Source of the DNA: Isoetes taiwanensis | Lineage: Eukaryota; Streptophyta; Lycopodiopsida; Isoetales; Isoetaceae | Assembly (NCBI GenBank): GCA_021234155.1 | Contig: JAJEKV010000013.1 | Coordinates: 22,294,065 to 22,358,064, forward strand | Reading direction: 5' to 3' | DNA: 64,000 nt | In this document: piece by piece, positions 1 through 13,106 of the stretch | How the letters are laid out: each line of letters begins with the position of its first letter | Numbering within the stretch: position 1 is the stretch's first letter | Position numbers and translations under genes: made by a program | The notes under the pieces: generated by a model | Databases searched by the model: none | What the model was told of the DNA's origin: nothing | Seen by the model: only the letters and a program-made list of their open reading frames with translations

Positions 1-900
1 TGCGTTGTTATTGACCTCTCCCGCTTAATTAAGTTGCCGTGAATGCCTTTATCTTTCGAATGAGACTTCCTCGACTATGTCCCTATTATTGGTAAAGTCA
101 ATCCAACCGGGACAATTATAAAATTCATTGTTTATTCCGCCGTAGTCATCATTACAATTCATGGCTTACCAATTCTCATGTACATTTCCATAGCTATAAT
201 GGTCTTTGTAATCATATAAACAATTATGCAGTACCATAGAAAATTATTGGAAATGGCTGCCAAGAAAGTCACCTTAGCTGGCCACATGTCATACCGGAAG
301 CAAGGAAATTATGCCTTTGCAGTCTGTTCTATCGCAATGTTTATTTGAAGACTTTTTTGGTGCAATGAAAGCCCCGCTGGTAATTCATTTATTATTGGCT
401 TTCCAAAAGTTTCCGGCGGGCAACTGCATCTTTCTCCATATGATGTCTAGCTCCCCACTACTGGGATCTCATCCCAGCCTAAAAGTCTTCTCCCCTGCCA
501 AGGAATCTCATTAAATCATGGAATCATTCAAACCTGCTTGAATTATTGTCAAGTAGACAAGATTCGTTCCAATATGTATATTTTCTGATCCCCCTATTTA
601 ATGACACCGATGGTAAAATCATGGCCCCAAGCATCCTCAACTATATAAAACTGGCCCATTTTGACATTCCTTCCTGGGTTAAAATCTCTACACCGAAATG
701 ACTTTGGTTCACGTGAACCTTCGAAAAGAAATCAATGAAACCCCATCGAGCAAAAAATTATTTCTTCACATTAAGAATGTTATGAACCTTTGCTTCGCCA
801 AAAGTAATGTCTTGGGGATTAGGAGTTTAAATAATAAGCACATATATTGCTTTTGATATCATAGTTATTTAAATATTAATTACATCGCATGAAGCGCTAA
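1..900. other. AT-rich stretch, no gene recognised
   Basis: Only short open frames occur here and none carries a motif I recognise. The stretch is AT-rich compared with the GC-rich LINE remnant that begins shortly after 900. It may hold older repeat debris, but nothing in it can be named. Confidence 0.5.
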
Positions 901-3719
901 CTGAACGGTAGATGATGAAGTTATTGAAACTCGCTCAAAAATGTGAGTCTTACTCTTTCGAAAAGTCTCCTATTCATGATTACACTGCTAATAGTAGTCT
1001 TCCCATTATTTTCAAAAGGGATAATCCTATCTCAGCAGGAGCCAGATATGAGGGGCGGTATCACCGTGTTGGCAGCTATGGAAGCTGGGACGCAGGACAG
1101 GAAACTGGTAGAGCGTGAGACACTGTAACCCCGCTCTCGATCCGTGCCCAGGCCAGGAGGCTAAGGCCACGCACCAGGTGGGAGCACAGTCACCTCCCTC
1201 GGCCGAGGTTGGCGAGGTCGCCACTGGTGAGACACAGATTCCTGTGCCTTTTAGAAGCCAGCCGCTAACCGAAAGCACTCTTCGGAGTAAGGGATTTAGC
1301 ACGATCGGAGCTAAAGCCGGGCCGCTGCTCCGAAGAAGGGTAAAAGGCCCTGCCGGTGCACATGAGCAAATCTCATTGCACGCGGAGATGTTATTACGAC
1401 AATCGGCCCCAAGAAGAGTCAGCCTGCATCTGAGTAACAGAACCACAACAAAGAACACACCAACCCCTCACAACCCACCAACCCAGGACGCCAACCTGGG
1501 AACACACATGTCATGACACACATCAGACACGCCGCCGCCACCACCCTGGGCTGCCACGCCCTCATGCCTCACCCACTCTCAACCAACACCGGGTGCGGCC
1601 CCGAACTTCGTGAACGTAGAGACGAGGGAGCCGAATGTGGGAGAAAGTGAGGTCTCCCTCGACCAGAGCTCTGGAGGTATCATCTCATTTCCCACCCGCA
1701 CACGACCTGGACCGACGGGATGTCTCCAACACCCCGTGGACCATTGGAAAGGCTTAGTCGCCGGGAATTCCCAACATCACCGTGGTCATCTTCTACGCTT
1801 GAGATGTACATGAAGTGGGTGGCTATCCTGCCAAGGCCGAAGTTGAAGGGGACGGTTTCAGACAAGTGGGATCGACTTGGACCTCAAAGACAGCGAAGAG
1901 ACTCCGGCGGCGAGCCGCCAGGTGCCACCGCTGCAGACATGGTGGGCAGCCGGCTGGTCCTCGGGGAAGGATGTGCGCTGGTTCAGGTGAAGCCAGCCGT
2001 GATGCGCATCCTCGGTCCCATTCCCAGGGGCCCCAAATCCAAGAGACAAAGTATCCACATCTTCCGCCTTCCCCCGGGACTCACCACTACCACTCTGACC
2101 GGCGGCAATGCCACTGGCCAGGGATCGTGGGCTCTCGGGCCAGAGTATCCTGAATTACCGCGGGTTGTGGGCGAGCACGCCTCAATTCCGGCTGCCATGG
2201 ACATGACCTGATTTCGGAATATGCCGCAGCATTCATTGCCGGGGATACCGCCAAGCATTCGGTTTTCAAATGAGTGCACCGTGGTTTATAATACCAGGAA
2301 TTATGTAGCATACGAATGTTTCTTTGTCCAACGGCTTCCTGTACAGTGAAGGGTAATAACAGATACAATTCGGGTATCGAGGTAATCAACATGGCGTTCT
2401 CTTTGTATGCCTGCCACCTTCAATACGTCGAGAGCAACTTTAATACGCATCTAGGATGTGATGTGCGTGAGCCCTATGTCGATCTATATGATGACATACG
2501 CCGCCAGTACGCATAATTGGGCAAGGTCATGTTGTTTGAGACTTAATGCGCTAATGTACGCAGCATCCCAAAAATCTCAACCCCAGCCTATAATGCTGCA
2601 AACGGTCCCCAGTATGGCCTGGCCAAGGGCCGATGACGTACCTGTGTGACACTAAGTATGCCCGTACCGCTATCAAGATTTTGACTCGGTTATTTGTAAT
2701 GGTTTGCACAGCGTCTTCCCAGCTCGCTTACTTTGTAGACGAGAACTGTGGGGGCGCACCGCCAGGTGGATTACGCGGTTAGCGCATCGCAATGCCTACA
2801 CTGATCACCACTCGCTCGCCATTGCGGGTCGGATCTTCTTATGAAGGCGCGAAAGGCGTAAAGGCAGCGTGCGGCCACAGCCAGCAGACTGCACCATCAC
2901 CGCTCGCGACAGATTACAGCCAACCTTAGCACCCACGTCCCAACACCTACGTACCACCTGGCTAAGGCCGGATCTGGCGATCAAGGCCGTCTATGCAGGG
3001 GATGCTTGTTACGACGCCCAGGAGCGTCGCAACCCCAATAATCTCAACGCCAGGATACCAAATGAACCAGCCTTTCCTCGAGGGTAGGGGATGATGCTTT
3101 GGGAGAGAACGCTTCTCGACGATCCACGTGGGCTGCAACCACCTTCCCCTCAAGTAATCAATCGGGTTCACGACCCAATGCCTGAGTTGAAACGATGGTT
3201 CGGCCAAGTGTCGACCCCACCATTCTACTGTGTCATTCACAATACCGCCCTTCCTCAAGACCAAGAAAGCCAGTATTCCGCGAGCACCAAAGAACATGTT
3301 TGGTTATCTCTAGACCGCCACCCTAGTATCTCTGAGAAAGGTTCTGAGTAAGCCCTCACAAGATGCCTCTACGAAATATTTTCACTCCCCGGAATACTGG
3401 TAGATACTTGTGCTAGTCAGAGGACCTTAATGGGAAGCCCGCACCAAGCATTCGCTGGCATTTGTGCCCAGTAATCAGTCATTACCGGAAGGGGATGTCA
3501 TAATGGGCCTCAACGCTAACGGGAAGGCGTGATTTGGATGGTATGTAGGCAGAGCTTCTCAAGTGGGCGGCCCCCAATGGTGCGGTTCTCAAAGATTTCA
3601 GGGCATTGCAAGAAGTTTCCCCGTGACTTTGGACTACCGTGAGTTGTGCCCATATACAAAGCAGGCCCCCCACTCAAACCAACTATCGCACTATCATGGT
3701 CACTTCCTCATTCTCGCCA

Positions 3720-4190
3720 AGCCGCTTCCGCCCAGATTCTTGAGCCGCATTGACACTTTGGGTGCAGGATGGAGAAGCGCGGCTCAAGACGCCAGGCGCT
3801 TCCTACATTCTACCATTGACCATCTCACCGGGCGAACACTCATAGAGGATAGCCCAACCCACTCTAACCGCATCAAGCAGGCCGGTGGGATTTCGCAGCG
3901 CTTTTGGACACGCTGCCCTGATAAGTTGTGGGACGATTATACGCCTTAGGGAATCCTCGGGTCGACTTCGCGTAATGCTATATACGTATTATACCGGAGG
4001 CTTCGTTCTGGCCGCCTCACAATCGCCGGGAGCTCAAGAAGGTAGCATTGGGTGCCGCGTGGCTGCCCTCATCCTCGAAGCCAGTACACGACCGTACCGT
4101 GAAGAATGGCCAGTCGAAAGCGGTAGAGTGAGGCTACTGACGCAAATCAGCCATTAATCCGTAACTCATATATGCCGATGATGTTGACTC
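3720..4190 (+). pseudogene. LINE ORF2 reverse transcriptase core
   Basis: This is the best preserved part of LINE copy 1. It reads, over more than one frame, a finger/palm segment (TIDHLTGRTLIEDS), then DKLWD, then YADDVD at about 4170-4187, which corresponds to YADDVD in the LINE at 36.4-37.7 kb. YADD holds the two metal-binding aspartates of LINE reverse transcriptases. The frame changes several times, so the copy cannot make an active enzyme as written. The RT family is well supported; the LINE clade is not settled. Confidence 0.75.
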
Positions 4191-5404
4191 GCCGCATATA
4201 CCCCAAGAGGACATGCAACGCCACCGGATGCTTTGGACACTTTCAATTCACCGACATGAGAGCGGAATCTCACAAGACAAGGGTGTCCCGGGTCCCATCA
4301 TCTCACTCCACGCCTTCCCCATTCACTTCACCAAAAGGTGCAGTGGAGGTGGCCTGGGCCTTTATAAATTTGGGCATTGAGTTTCTACTACCAATAACCG
4401 GGATGCATCCATCGTGTTACGGGTCATCGCGTAGCCGAGTCCCTCATGCAATGCAAAACAATACCAAGGTGTAGTCAGATGCATGGGTCACCAGCACAAT
4501 TTGTTCGTGGCCTTGGTTGAACCGGGTCCTCCTATGGGGCGTATGCGTGGGGCCGATATCCCCACCACTCTGAAAACATCTAGAGAGGTGTGGCTGTATG
4601 TTTTCTTTGCCCCTGCACCGGGAGGAAATCCACGGTCCCCATATCGGTCTTTGCTCCAAGAGATGTGGTTTCCTTCCATTACAGAGGGTCGCCGAACGTC
4701 ACATTATTTTACTTCCCGCAAGGTGGTGGCTATGGATGAAGCCTAGGTCACTTCCAACCTTGTTTCTAAGTTGGCGAGGGGGCCCGGCAATGACTCAAAG
4801 CCGGCTTGGAAAGACAAGCAAGCCCGGTGGTTCGCTATGGAATGTGCAAAGTATTACGATGTGTGGACCGGTGCATTACACGAAGGGAACGCTGCCGCCT
4901 TTGAAGCAAAAGATTGGATGTTTGCTTCATGGCTAAGTTTTGATGCAGGGCCCTGCACGCTGTCAAGTTTGCAAATTATCACGCCAGTTAATCCCGCGTT
5001 TCATTTAGGGCCCACACCACTACTGCGCGACCCATCTACCCATGAAAAAGCCGCTGTGGTGATTGCTTCCATTCGCATAGGTGCACACACCACCGCATTG
5101 AGACAGGGGAGATGGATTCGGGGAGCCGCCGCGAGATCGCTGTCGCCGCTTTATCCAACAGGCCATTGAGGATGAAAGTCACGCCTCCAAGCGTTCCGGC
5201 CGTGACGAGCATATCCTGCCTTATGCTACTGCTAGTTAGTGTCCCATCGGGCCTTGCATGAGCTACTCCAGCACTACCTCTGAGGGCTTGTTGGGATCGT
5301 ACCTCAAGGGAATAATGGATACGGGACTCGCTTATGCCCCCGTCCGGGCATTAACCTTCAAATTTGACTTTGTGATTATGTATATATAATCGGTAAGGAA
5401 GATG

Positions 5405-5567
5405 TCGTAAAGATCCTTATTGCTACTAAGGTTTCCCCTAAAACCCTTTCTAAGCGTGGGTTTTTAATCTGTAGTAATTTCTTTAGCTCTCTTTGTACTT
5501 GGGTCCCATAGGCCGCTTGGTCTCCTCGTGGGACTATAAAATCATATTTTTATTCTATTCTATTCCC
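5405..5567 (+). repeat. LINE 3' end with (TATTC)n tail
   Basis: This 3' end is shared, with changes, with those at 31.1, 36.4, 50.9 and 54.1 kb. Landmarks in order are an AAAACCC / GGGTTTT inverted pair at 5440-5464 that can form a hairpin with an 11-nt loop, GGGTTTTTAATC, then GGGTCCCATAGGCC, then GGTCTCC, then a short TATTC repeat at 5551-5565. The tandem pentamer stands where a poly(A) tail would be in an L1. Confidence 0.7.
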
Positions 5568-5575
5568 ATTTGTCT

Positions 5576-7440
5576 TTAATGTGTGTGATATGAACTACGA
5601 AGGTAAATTTGGTCACTTTAATAGGTCTTACATTGTCTTTGGCTAACCAAAATAATAAGACCTTCAAAAATACTATCATTGCTATTGACTTGTGGAATGT
5701 TTAGCTGATCTAGAAACAGGTGCCTCTATAGGCACAAGAGGTTCTCCTCCTCGATTAAAACCAATTCCAATATGACAAAGAAGAAATATTCCCAACAACA
5801 TGCTTGATGTGAAGAAATATTCCCAAGATTTTGGGAGCAATATTGGTGCCATGAACTAAGTTTTACTTGTATGTTAGGACGATTGAAGCTTGCAAAGGTT
5901 ATGACAAGATGAGGCTCAACAAGAGTAAAAGTATATGGTGATGGACAATGTCAGCACCAATGTGTAATTGTAAACAAGGTCAATCATTGGTCAAGAAGGA
6001 AAATGATCGCGACGAGGTGGTATGTAACACTAGAGAGTGAATTTTATGTTACTCTTTCAATACAGGATGAATTACATGGGTGGTTCATTTTACAAAACCA
6101 TTTCAGCTTTACGAGAGAATATGACACATACAAGGATTTATTCTATATACACAGCATGTTGGTTGATGCCTATAGACTTTGATGTTATTAATGGCAAAGC
6201 AAAACTATTCAAGACTGGCCAGAGAAAACATGTGGACTAAGGACTCCTATTTCTGGAGAACTGCTGATAGCTTTATAAATTGATGCTACTGTTATGAGAG
6301 AATTTCAAAAATAATTAAAAAGAAAATCATGTCCACTCTTGCAAACATCAAGCGTGGTGCTCTAGCAACAACATTCGACATCACACATGATATGTCTGAA
6401 AGAGTAATACACTTATCTTATCTGATTCAGCAGGACGATAAACCTGTGTTTTCTGTGTATTTTTCTAGGCAGGCCTGTCTCTGTGTTTTATGGAGCAGGC
6501 ATCGGACTCCATACTGCCCCAACAGTTGCTGCCTGCTGCTTCATGCCCAACTTTTCTACCATTGGTAACCAGCGAAAATTTTCTTCAAATTCTGCCAGGC
6601 ACGAGCATGCCCGTGTCCGTCCTAGGGCCAAGAATTGGGGACAAATGGAAGGATAAGCAGGAACCAAGAAAATCAACGATACCTTCTCCCCAAAGACCAA
6701 GTGGAGCATAACAACCAATCTCCATTACCAAGACAGCATATTGTTTTGAGATGATCCCGCACGTTTTACCCATTGTAAACCATGGATCTTCCTTGAACAA
6801 AAATTAAAAGGTAGAGATTTGCCATAATTGTAAGCATATAAAATAACTTGTGAATACGCTTACAGGAGCTTATCTCTTTCATCCATTGAAATGGCCTGTA
6901 CACAACCTGATCAAAATATCTTGTAAAGTGCAGAGAAACTTTCTTAACAAGAATGAAACTCCAGACGCTGCATAAACACCACCAACAAGTTGAAAACTAC
7001 AGTGCTGAGGTTTATCAAAGAAGACCTCTTTGTATACCTCCACGAATATTCAGCAGTGAAGTGATACCATTTCCATCCACCAATGCTTTGAACCCCCCTC
7101 CTCCAAGGCAGATGTAGCATACTGCTTCATCAAAGGACGCTTGTTCCATGCCAAAGACCTTCCCTTTCTTACACACAATAGGGAGTGCAATTTGCAGTTC
7201 TTTGGTTCAGCTTGGCAATCACAAGATCCAAGATTTCCTCAGAAGATCCATCTCTAAAATCTTTACCAAGGGAGATAAAAACTAGACTTTTTATGGAGTC
7301 AGGGAAAGGTTGGAACTACAAATTGGACATAGACGCGGAAATTTTTCGAAAAACAAGAACACGGCAAATGAAATGCTATATGAGCTGAAGGACATTTCAA
7401 AGCATGTTCTCATTAACTCACGAGAATGCAACAACTTAAA
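5576..7440. other. No recognised gene
   Basis: Several open frames of 60-80 codons lie on both strands, for example 6037-6240 plus and 6488-6718 minus, but none shows a family motif. The part nearest 7.4 kb lies directly downstream of the PPR gene's E region on the minus strand. It does not show a DYW domain: the expected HSEK and closing DYW tripeptide are not seen. It may be the former 3' untranslated region of that gene or unrelated sequence. Confidence 0.4.
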
Positions 7441-7449
7441 ATGCAGGTT

Positions 7450-9639
7450 CAGTGCCGACTTGAAGGCTGTACCACCTGATTTATCCATTGGCAACGCGAA
7501 AACCTTGGCCCATATAACCAATATTCCTGTTTGCTGTGGCATATATATTTGATAGCAACACATATGGTGCAGATGCCTCTGCATTCAAAAGCAGAATATG
7601 CTTTGCAATGCGTTTTCCTGTTTCTTGTTTCCAAAGATCATGCAAGCACCAAGTATTGTGACCCACAGTAGTGAACTTGGTTCCAGTGGCATGCTGATGA
7701 TGAGATCTTCTGCTTCAAATAACCAGCCAACCCGTCCAAGATAGTCAATCAGACATCCAAAAATGCTTTAAAGTTGGTGGGATATTATGATCTTTATCAT
7801 CCAAGAAAACATATTGCAGCCTTCGCCTAGCAGACCTGCATGGGCTACAAGCTGAAATAACACCAAGAAAACTCAAGTGATTGGGGCGGATAATTTCTTC
7901 TTGCATTTGTCGGAAGATAGTAACTGCATACTCTGCATTGCCATGCTGTGCACATGATGCAATAACTGCGCCCATGAAATTAAATCAGGCAACTCAATAC
8001 TGTTAAAGATTTCCATTGCCTCATGCAGGCTTCCACACTTTGCTATACATGCTGAGAAGGGCACTAGAAACAAGAACATCTGATTGCAATCCAGCAGCAA
8101 CAATGTAATAATGCATTTGTTTGCCTTCTTCTAGTGCAGCCATTCTTGTGCATGCTTCAATGATGCTAACAATTGTAATACTATCTGGCATCATATTTTC
8201 CATTAACATGCCCTGAAAAATGTTGAAGGGCCTCATTGCAAATATCCATTCTCGGCATATGCAGCGATCATAGAAGTCCAGGAAATCACACACATCCATC
8301 TCATTTTGCAGAAGACATCAAGTGCATCCTTTTGCGGATCCACATTTTCCATACATATCAATAAGAGCATTGCATACAACGTCATCAAGGTGAAATTTGG
8401 CTAGAATAATGTGCACATGGACAAGCTTGCCAACTGACAAACTAGCTGAAACACTGCATGTGCCAAGAATGGTGATAACAGTGAATTTGTCCGGTGTTAT
8501 GCCCTGAAGCTGCATTTCCTGAAACAGTCTAAAGGCCTCTAAGCTATTGCCAAACTCAATATGTTTTCGATATTATGGCAGTATATGATATCTTATCTGG
8601 CTGCATGTTTTCAGATAACATCTGCTGGAAAATTTTACTAGAATATTTATAGTTCCCATCCTGAGCATATGCTGTAATCATAGCATTCCAAGAAATTATA
8701 TCACGTCCAGACAATTTCTCAAATACTCTCTTTGCACTTTCTGAACTTCCACACTTAGCATACATTGTGATAAGAGCATTTCCTAAAACTACATCCGAAT
8801 CAAATCCACCATCAAATACTGGCATGAATAATCTTACCTTCTATTAGTGCTGTTGGACCGCACAAGCCATCAGTATGCTTCCAAATGTGAACCTGTTGGG
8901 TACTATGTTCCGTTGCTTCATTTGTCTAAACATATGAAGTGCTCTCTTGTCATGGCCAAGTCGAGCAATGGCTCCAATAACAAGAGTCCAAGAGACTACA
9001 TCAGATTGTAGACCTTCCTCTTCCATTTGATGCAGTAGTCTACTGGCGTGAAAGCACTCTCCATGCTGAGCATATGCAGCGATAATATTATTCCATGTGA
9101 ACAGATTTCTATCAGGCAATAGGTCAAAGACATCTGTGGCTTCCTGTAGCAACATGCACTTAGCATACATATCAATAAGAAGGTTACCCAAAAATCTATC
9201 CTTTGCATACCCATTAGTGATTAAGTGAGCGTGGACAATTCGACCTTCTCGCAAGGCCTTTGAAAGGCTGCAACTCCTCAGCAAACAACCATATGTATCT
9301 CGATTTGGGCGAAGACCATGGCAATAAAGAAAATCCAAAGCCTCTTATTCGACCCTGTGCACACTGTTTTCTTATCCATTCCAAATTGCATTCTTTGATG
9401 TATAGTTGCCCGCCAGAAACGGCTTTGCCGGACCTAATTATCCAGTACCTGACTCGTCTTGGCTTTCCTCCATCTTTTGTGTTGTTTGTAGGCTGAACAA
9501 CCCAACTCGATGAATTCAAATCCAAGACTGCTGCATAAGGCAAGCTTTCCACGAATACCACCATCGAGTGTTGGAGATGGCTCGATGGATAACATGATCC
9601 AATTTGATCCGAATTGAATGGAAATTTTATTTGTTTCAC
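7450..9639 (-). pseudogene. PLS-class PPR protein with E domain, frame-broken
   Basis: PPR proteins of this class bind organellar RNA, usually for C-to-U editing or processing. On the minus strand an N-terminal leader (9639 to about 9350) is followed by tandem PPR motifs: HAHLITNGYAKDRFLGN, LLIDMYAKC, NLFTWNNIIAAYAQHGE and DVVSWTLVIGA at 9338-8844; NALITMYAKCGSSESAKRVF and DIISWNAMITAYAQDGN at 8825-8556; NALIDMYGKCGSA at 8515-8318; then VISWTSMIAAYAENGY near 8270; SALLSMYSK near 8040; and a last repeat at 7975-7745. The E domain is visible at about 7740-7480 (EAEDLIISMPLEPSSLLW, then GKRIAKHILLLNAEASAPYV and LLSNIYA). No DYW domain follows. The frame shifts at least seven times, yet no repeat seems to be missing. 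It is either a young pseudogene or a real gene read through a poor assembly. Its target and organelle cannot be told from the sequence. Confidence 0.8.
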
Positions 9640-9649
9640 TATAGCGTGT

Positions 9650-10100
9650 CGGAATTATGATAATTTGTGTTTACTTACAATGTCGGCATGGATGTATATT
9701 ATGTGGAAGAGGTGATCGTTAGGTTTACGTATAATTCCACGTGGCACACATTCTTTCCAAGAATCAGTGATTCTTCGTCCATTTTTGAGGAATCACTTGA
9801 TTCTAAAAAAAAAAAATTTGGTATGTTTTTCACTAAGTAGGTGTGTTTTTCAGTGATTTCTCAATCCCAAACAGAGTTGTGAAACCAACTGAAAAATTAG
9901 AGGCTGCAAAACTCAATAGACAAAATCAGAGGCTGAAAAACTCAGACAAATAGATGAATCAAAGAAACACATAAAATAAAAACAGAAAGAATTGCACAAA
10001 TTCATTTTTGTCTCAAATCCGAGCCAAAACGCTTGGATAATTAAATCCACTTGAAAATCGACATCTGAAGACTTGCCTTTATCTATGGCTAGCCATAGCC
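9650..10100. other. Upstream flank of the PPR gene
   Basis: This AT-rich stretch lies upstream of the PPR reading frame and may include its former promoter. It contains a 10-nt A run near 9810. I see no further motif that could be named with support. Confidence 0.35.
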
Positions 10101-10339
10101 GGCATGGCTACGGTGATGGCAATGCGGTTTGTTTGCTCTGCTACACGTTTCGGTTGCATCAACAAAATTGAAAATGCTCCGAAGAAAAAGGATTTACTGG
10201 CAGAAATCGGTCGGACTGGTGCTTCCTGCTTCCTATTTCTTGCAAACAAACGATGGCAAGCAAATGCGTTTCTTTTTCAGAAATAAGAAACCATGAGCTT
10301 TTCATCTGTATATCTGCAGTTTGCAAATCCATCCAATCT

Positions 10340-10500
10340 TCAAGCTCCTGCCACGACCTTGCTTCCAGCCACAACCCCTGCTTCTGGCCCTGCTTCATTC
10401 TGCCGGCCCTGCTTCGCCCCTGCTTCATTCCGGCGCCACAGGTGCTCCATTCTAACAACCTTGCTTCTAGCCATCGCCCCTGCTTCAGAAAGAACTGCCT
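10340..10500. repeat. Degenerate CCCTGCTTC minisatellite
   Basis: The motif CC(C/T)TGCTTC recurs several times in this stretch. On the minus strand it falls inside an open frame at 10159-10560, giving a protein with repeated KQGR, LEAR and MKQG units. The repetition explains the length of that frame, so I do not call it a gene. Confidence 0.6.
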
Positions 10501-10795
10501 AAAAGAAAGGTCCACAGGAAAAAATCTAAGAAACTCGTCCACCGCAAGAAACTCGTCCAAGAAACTCCAAGAAGCTCAAAAAATGACAGGAAAGACACAA
10601 TAAACTAAAGATCCTCCACAAGCTTACAAAATCGTAGGCGCTCTACTTGAAAATGGGATCAAAAGAAAGATCAGGCACAGGCACCTCAGAAAATGGCAAG
10701 AACAAGCGGATCCGAGACGCTTAGAGCCCTGGCGTCACGTCGACGCCATAGCCGGAGCTCGGCCGGCCAGAGAAAAATGGTGGTGAAATGGTGAC

Positions 10796-13106
10796 TGTTG
10801 CCCTGCTATGGCAACATGGCAAAGTGCCATCAAGTCTTATTCATGTTGCAGGAAAAAGAAGATACTATGTTGAAGAACCAAGTGAAGACATTGAACTGGA
10901 ATCAAGGTCACACATTGAGAGGATCTAAGCATCTGGAAGTTTGGAAGACCCCTATGAAGTTGGCAAGCTATTAAAATGGTATCTTTTCTCCTTCATGTTG
11001 TCATATCTATTCCCCTACCTCACACTCCACATTTCCAACATTCCATCACCCCATACCACCATACATCTCACACATAGCCTTTTGTTCCATAGTTGACCTA
11101 CCACTACCTAAGGCACATTTTCAAAGTTGTTACACCAAAAGGATTGCCTAAGCATCAAGTTCTACATCATCTTTTGTCATCATGTCATTCCATTATCACA
11201 CACTCCACACCATGTGGCTAAAAAGGGGAGCATTTTATGCTAGCCAAAATACAAAAAAAGGGAAAGGAAAAGCTAAAACACGAGTTTGCCTAGTCACCAC
11301 CTCCAAGTGACATGGCATGATGACTAGATACATATCTCATCACTTACAAAGCCACATTGGTCCACTCATCATTTGCTACCTCCATAGGTCATTCACCAAG
11401 TTGCCACCTAAGCAACAAGTGTCCACATCACCACATCACTCCATACCATGACATCACTTAACACCATTACATCATTCCACATCATCACATCAACTTGCAT
11501 CATCAAATGATGACTAGGCAAATGTTGACCAAACCCAAAAGTTGGTCAACCATAAGATTGAAATGATTGACAAATGTGCCTATTAGCCTTGTTCTTCCTC
11601 CTTGCCACCTCACCAAATCCATATCTAATGCCTACTCACCCCATTCATTTTTTTTACAAAAAACAAAGTATTGCATTTGAAAATTTGATAATACCACCGA
11701 TAGCCCTCATGAAGCCATGCCACCGGCACAAAAATTTTGAAAAAGAGTGTGTATTGATCTTCTAAGTGGCTTTCTTGGGAACGTGCTTCATTTGAAAAAA
11801 TGGCAAAACCTACCTACATCTACCCCCCATCTATCTACCCTCATCCTCCTCACGCCAAGGCGTCCCCTCGCATGCCAAGTCGAAACACGCCGAAGCTTGG
11901 CGTGGGGAGACCACGTAATCAAGAGAGAGGAAAATAGCTCTCTATTTATACCTTAGCCTCTTTTTGATTTACCGTGGATAATTGCTCTCAAGAAAACTCC
12001 GAACCTAAAAATGTGACTTGCCAAGAACTTGTTTTTGTCGATTGAATCCCAGTAATCATTACATTGGCTAACCATTCCTGTCTGTTGCACCCAAAGAAAT
12101 GTCTAAACCAACCAAAAACATGGCCAAGATCCCCGAATTTGCCAAGATCCGTGGGAAACGTAGTTTTCAAAAGGGGATTCATTCGGCCGAGAAAAAAGTG
12201 TGGGCTTTTGCGCCGATTTACGCAAAATGGCACGAAGTGTGAAGTCTGAATTGATCTTTTGAGAGTTCCTCCCGCCCTTAAGAAATCTATCCCCGAGGCA
12301 CATTATGATCGATTTGTATCCAAAAATCATGATTTGTGTGTTTTAGAGATGTCTTGTTGATCGATCATCTTGATCATTAACATGATATCGAATGTGATGA
12401 CTTTGATTCGAAGTTTAATGAAAATCTGACCTTGGAAGATATCATTTGATGCATTTGTATTTGAGTTGACTCTAGTAAATAAAAAAAAAAAAACATATAC
12501 GCATTGGTTTGCATGCAAAGCTCCAAATTTATTAGTGCAATCATTTAGGTAAGGAAAAGCAAAAAATAGAGGAGAAAGATCAATCCATTGATATTCTAAA
12601 AATCACCTCATTTTTCATGGAGAATCGTGCTCGTACATGCTTCTTTAATTACACACCGAAGTTTTTGACCACGAAATAGCATGCCCTTATTGTGCGGGGC
12701 TCATATTCACTGTTTGAATTTGGTTGATCAAAAATCTAGTGCCATTTTCATTTGGCAAAATTTAGTGCCTTTCTCCCACCATTGACCAATTTCTGACTTA
12801 GTCAAGAATCATTATTTCTCGCCAACCGTGAGGACTCTTTGCATAGACTTTCTACAACACCTTCTTCGGATATTATTGTGGTATGCTATGCTAGTTTGGA
12901 TCCAAAATGTCGTAAGTACATTGATCTCGATTACTGTTAGAATAAGACTAGTTTTTGGCTTTTTTGGGAAACTAGTGAAATCTTGTTTTCCGAAGTTTAA
13001 GAACGATATCTCAAGACGAGTGATCACCTCAAGTGATCCTGAGGTCCTAGACCAAAATTAGAGCTTCTTTGACTGAGGTTGGTGGCTTAGCCGTTTGCCA
13101 TCAACA
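10796..13106 (+). repeat. 5' LTR of the Ty3/gypsy element
   Basis: The LTR is about 2.31 kb and aligns along its whole length with 19348-21680. It opens with TGTTG and closes with CAACA, the usual short inverted ends. It includes a cytosine-rich CACATCACCACATCA-like stretch near 11.4 kb and a run of A near 12.48 kb. Small open frames inside it are not genes. Confidence 0.8.

Larger units (their letters stand above)
900..5570 (+). mobile_element. Decayed LINE (non-LTR retrotransposon), copy 1
   Basis: This GC-rich block is a long LINE copy read on the plus strand, with many frame breaks. The anchor is a reverse transcriptase around 3720-4190 with RTLIEDS, DKLWD and the catalytic YADD box. The stretch after it (about 4440-4550) contains AMQNN and GHQHNLFVALVEP, which match AMQNN and GHQSHLFRALVEP in the LINE at 36.4-37.7 kb. 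Further on, KPAWKDKQARW matches RACWKDKRAQW of that copy, and IGAHTTALRQGRW resembles the GRW-type C-terminal region of LINE ORF2. The 3' end at about 5405-5567 is shared with other copies in the window and finishes in TATTC repeats. The part before 3 kb is probably ORF1 and endonuclease but I could not prove that. The 5' boundary is uncertain. Confidence 0.75.

Noticed and set aside
1115-1516. Open frame of 133 codons read as a gene
   Set aside because: It lies inside the decayed LINE, has composition typical of the GC-rich element and no independent motif.
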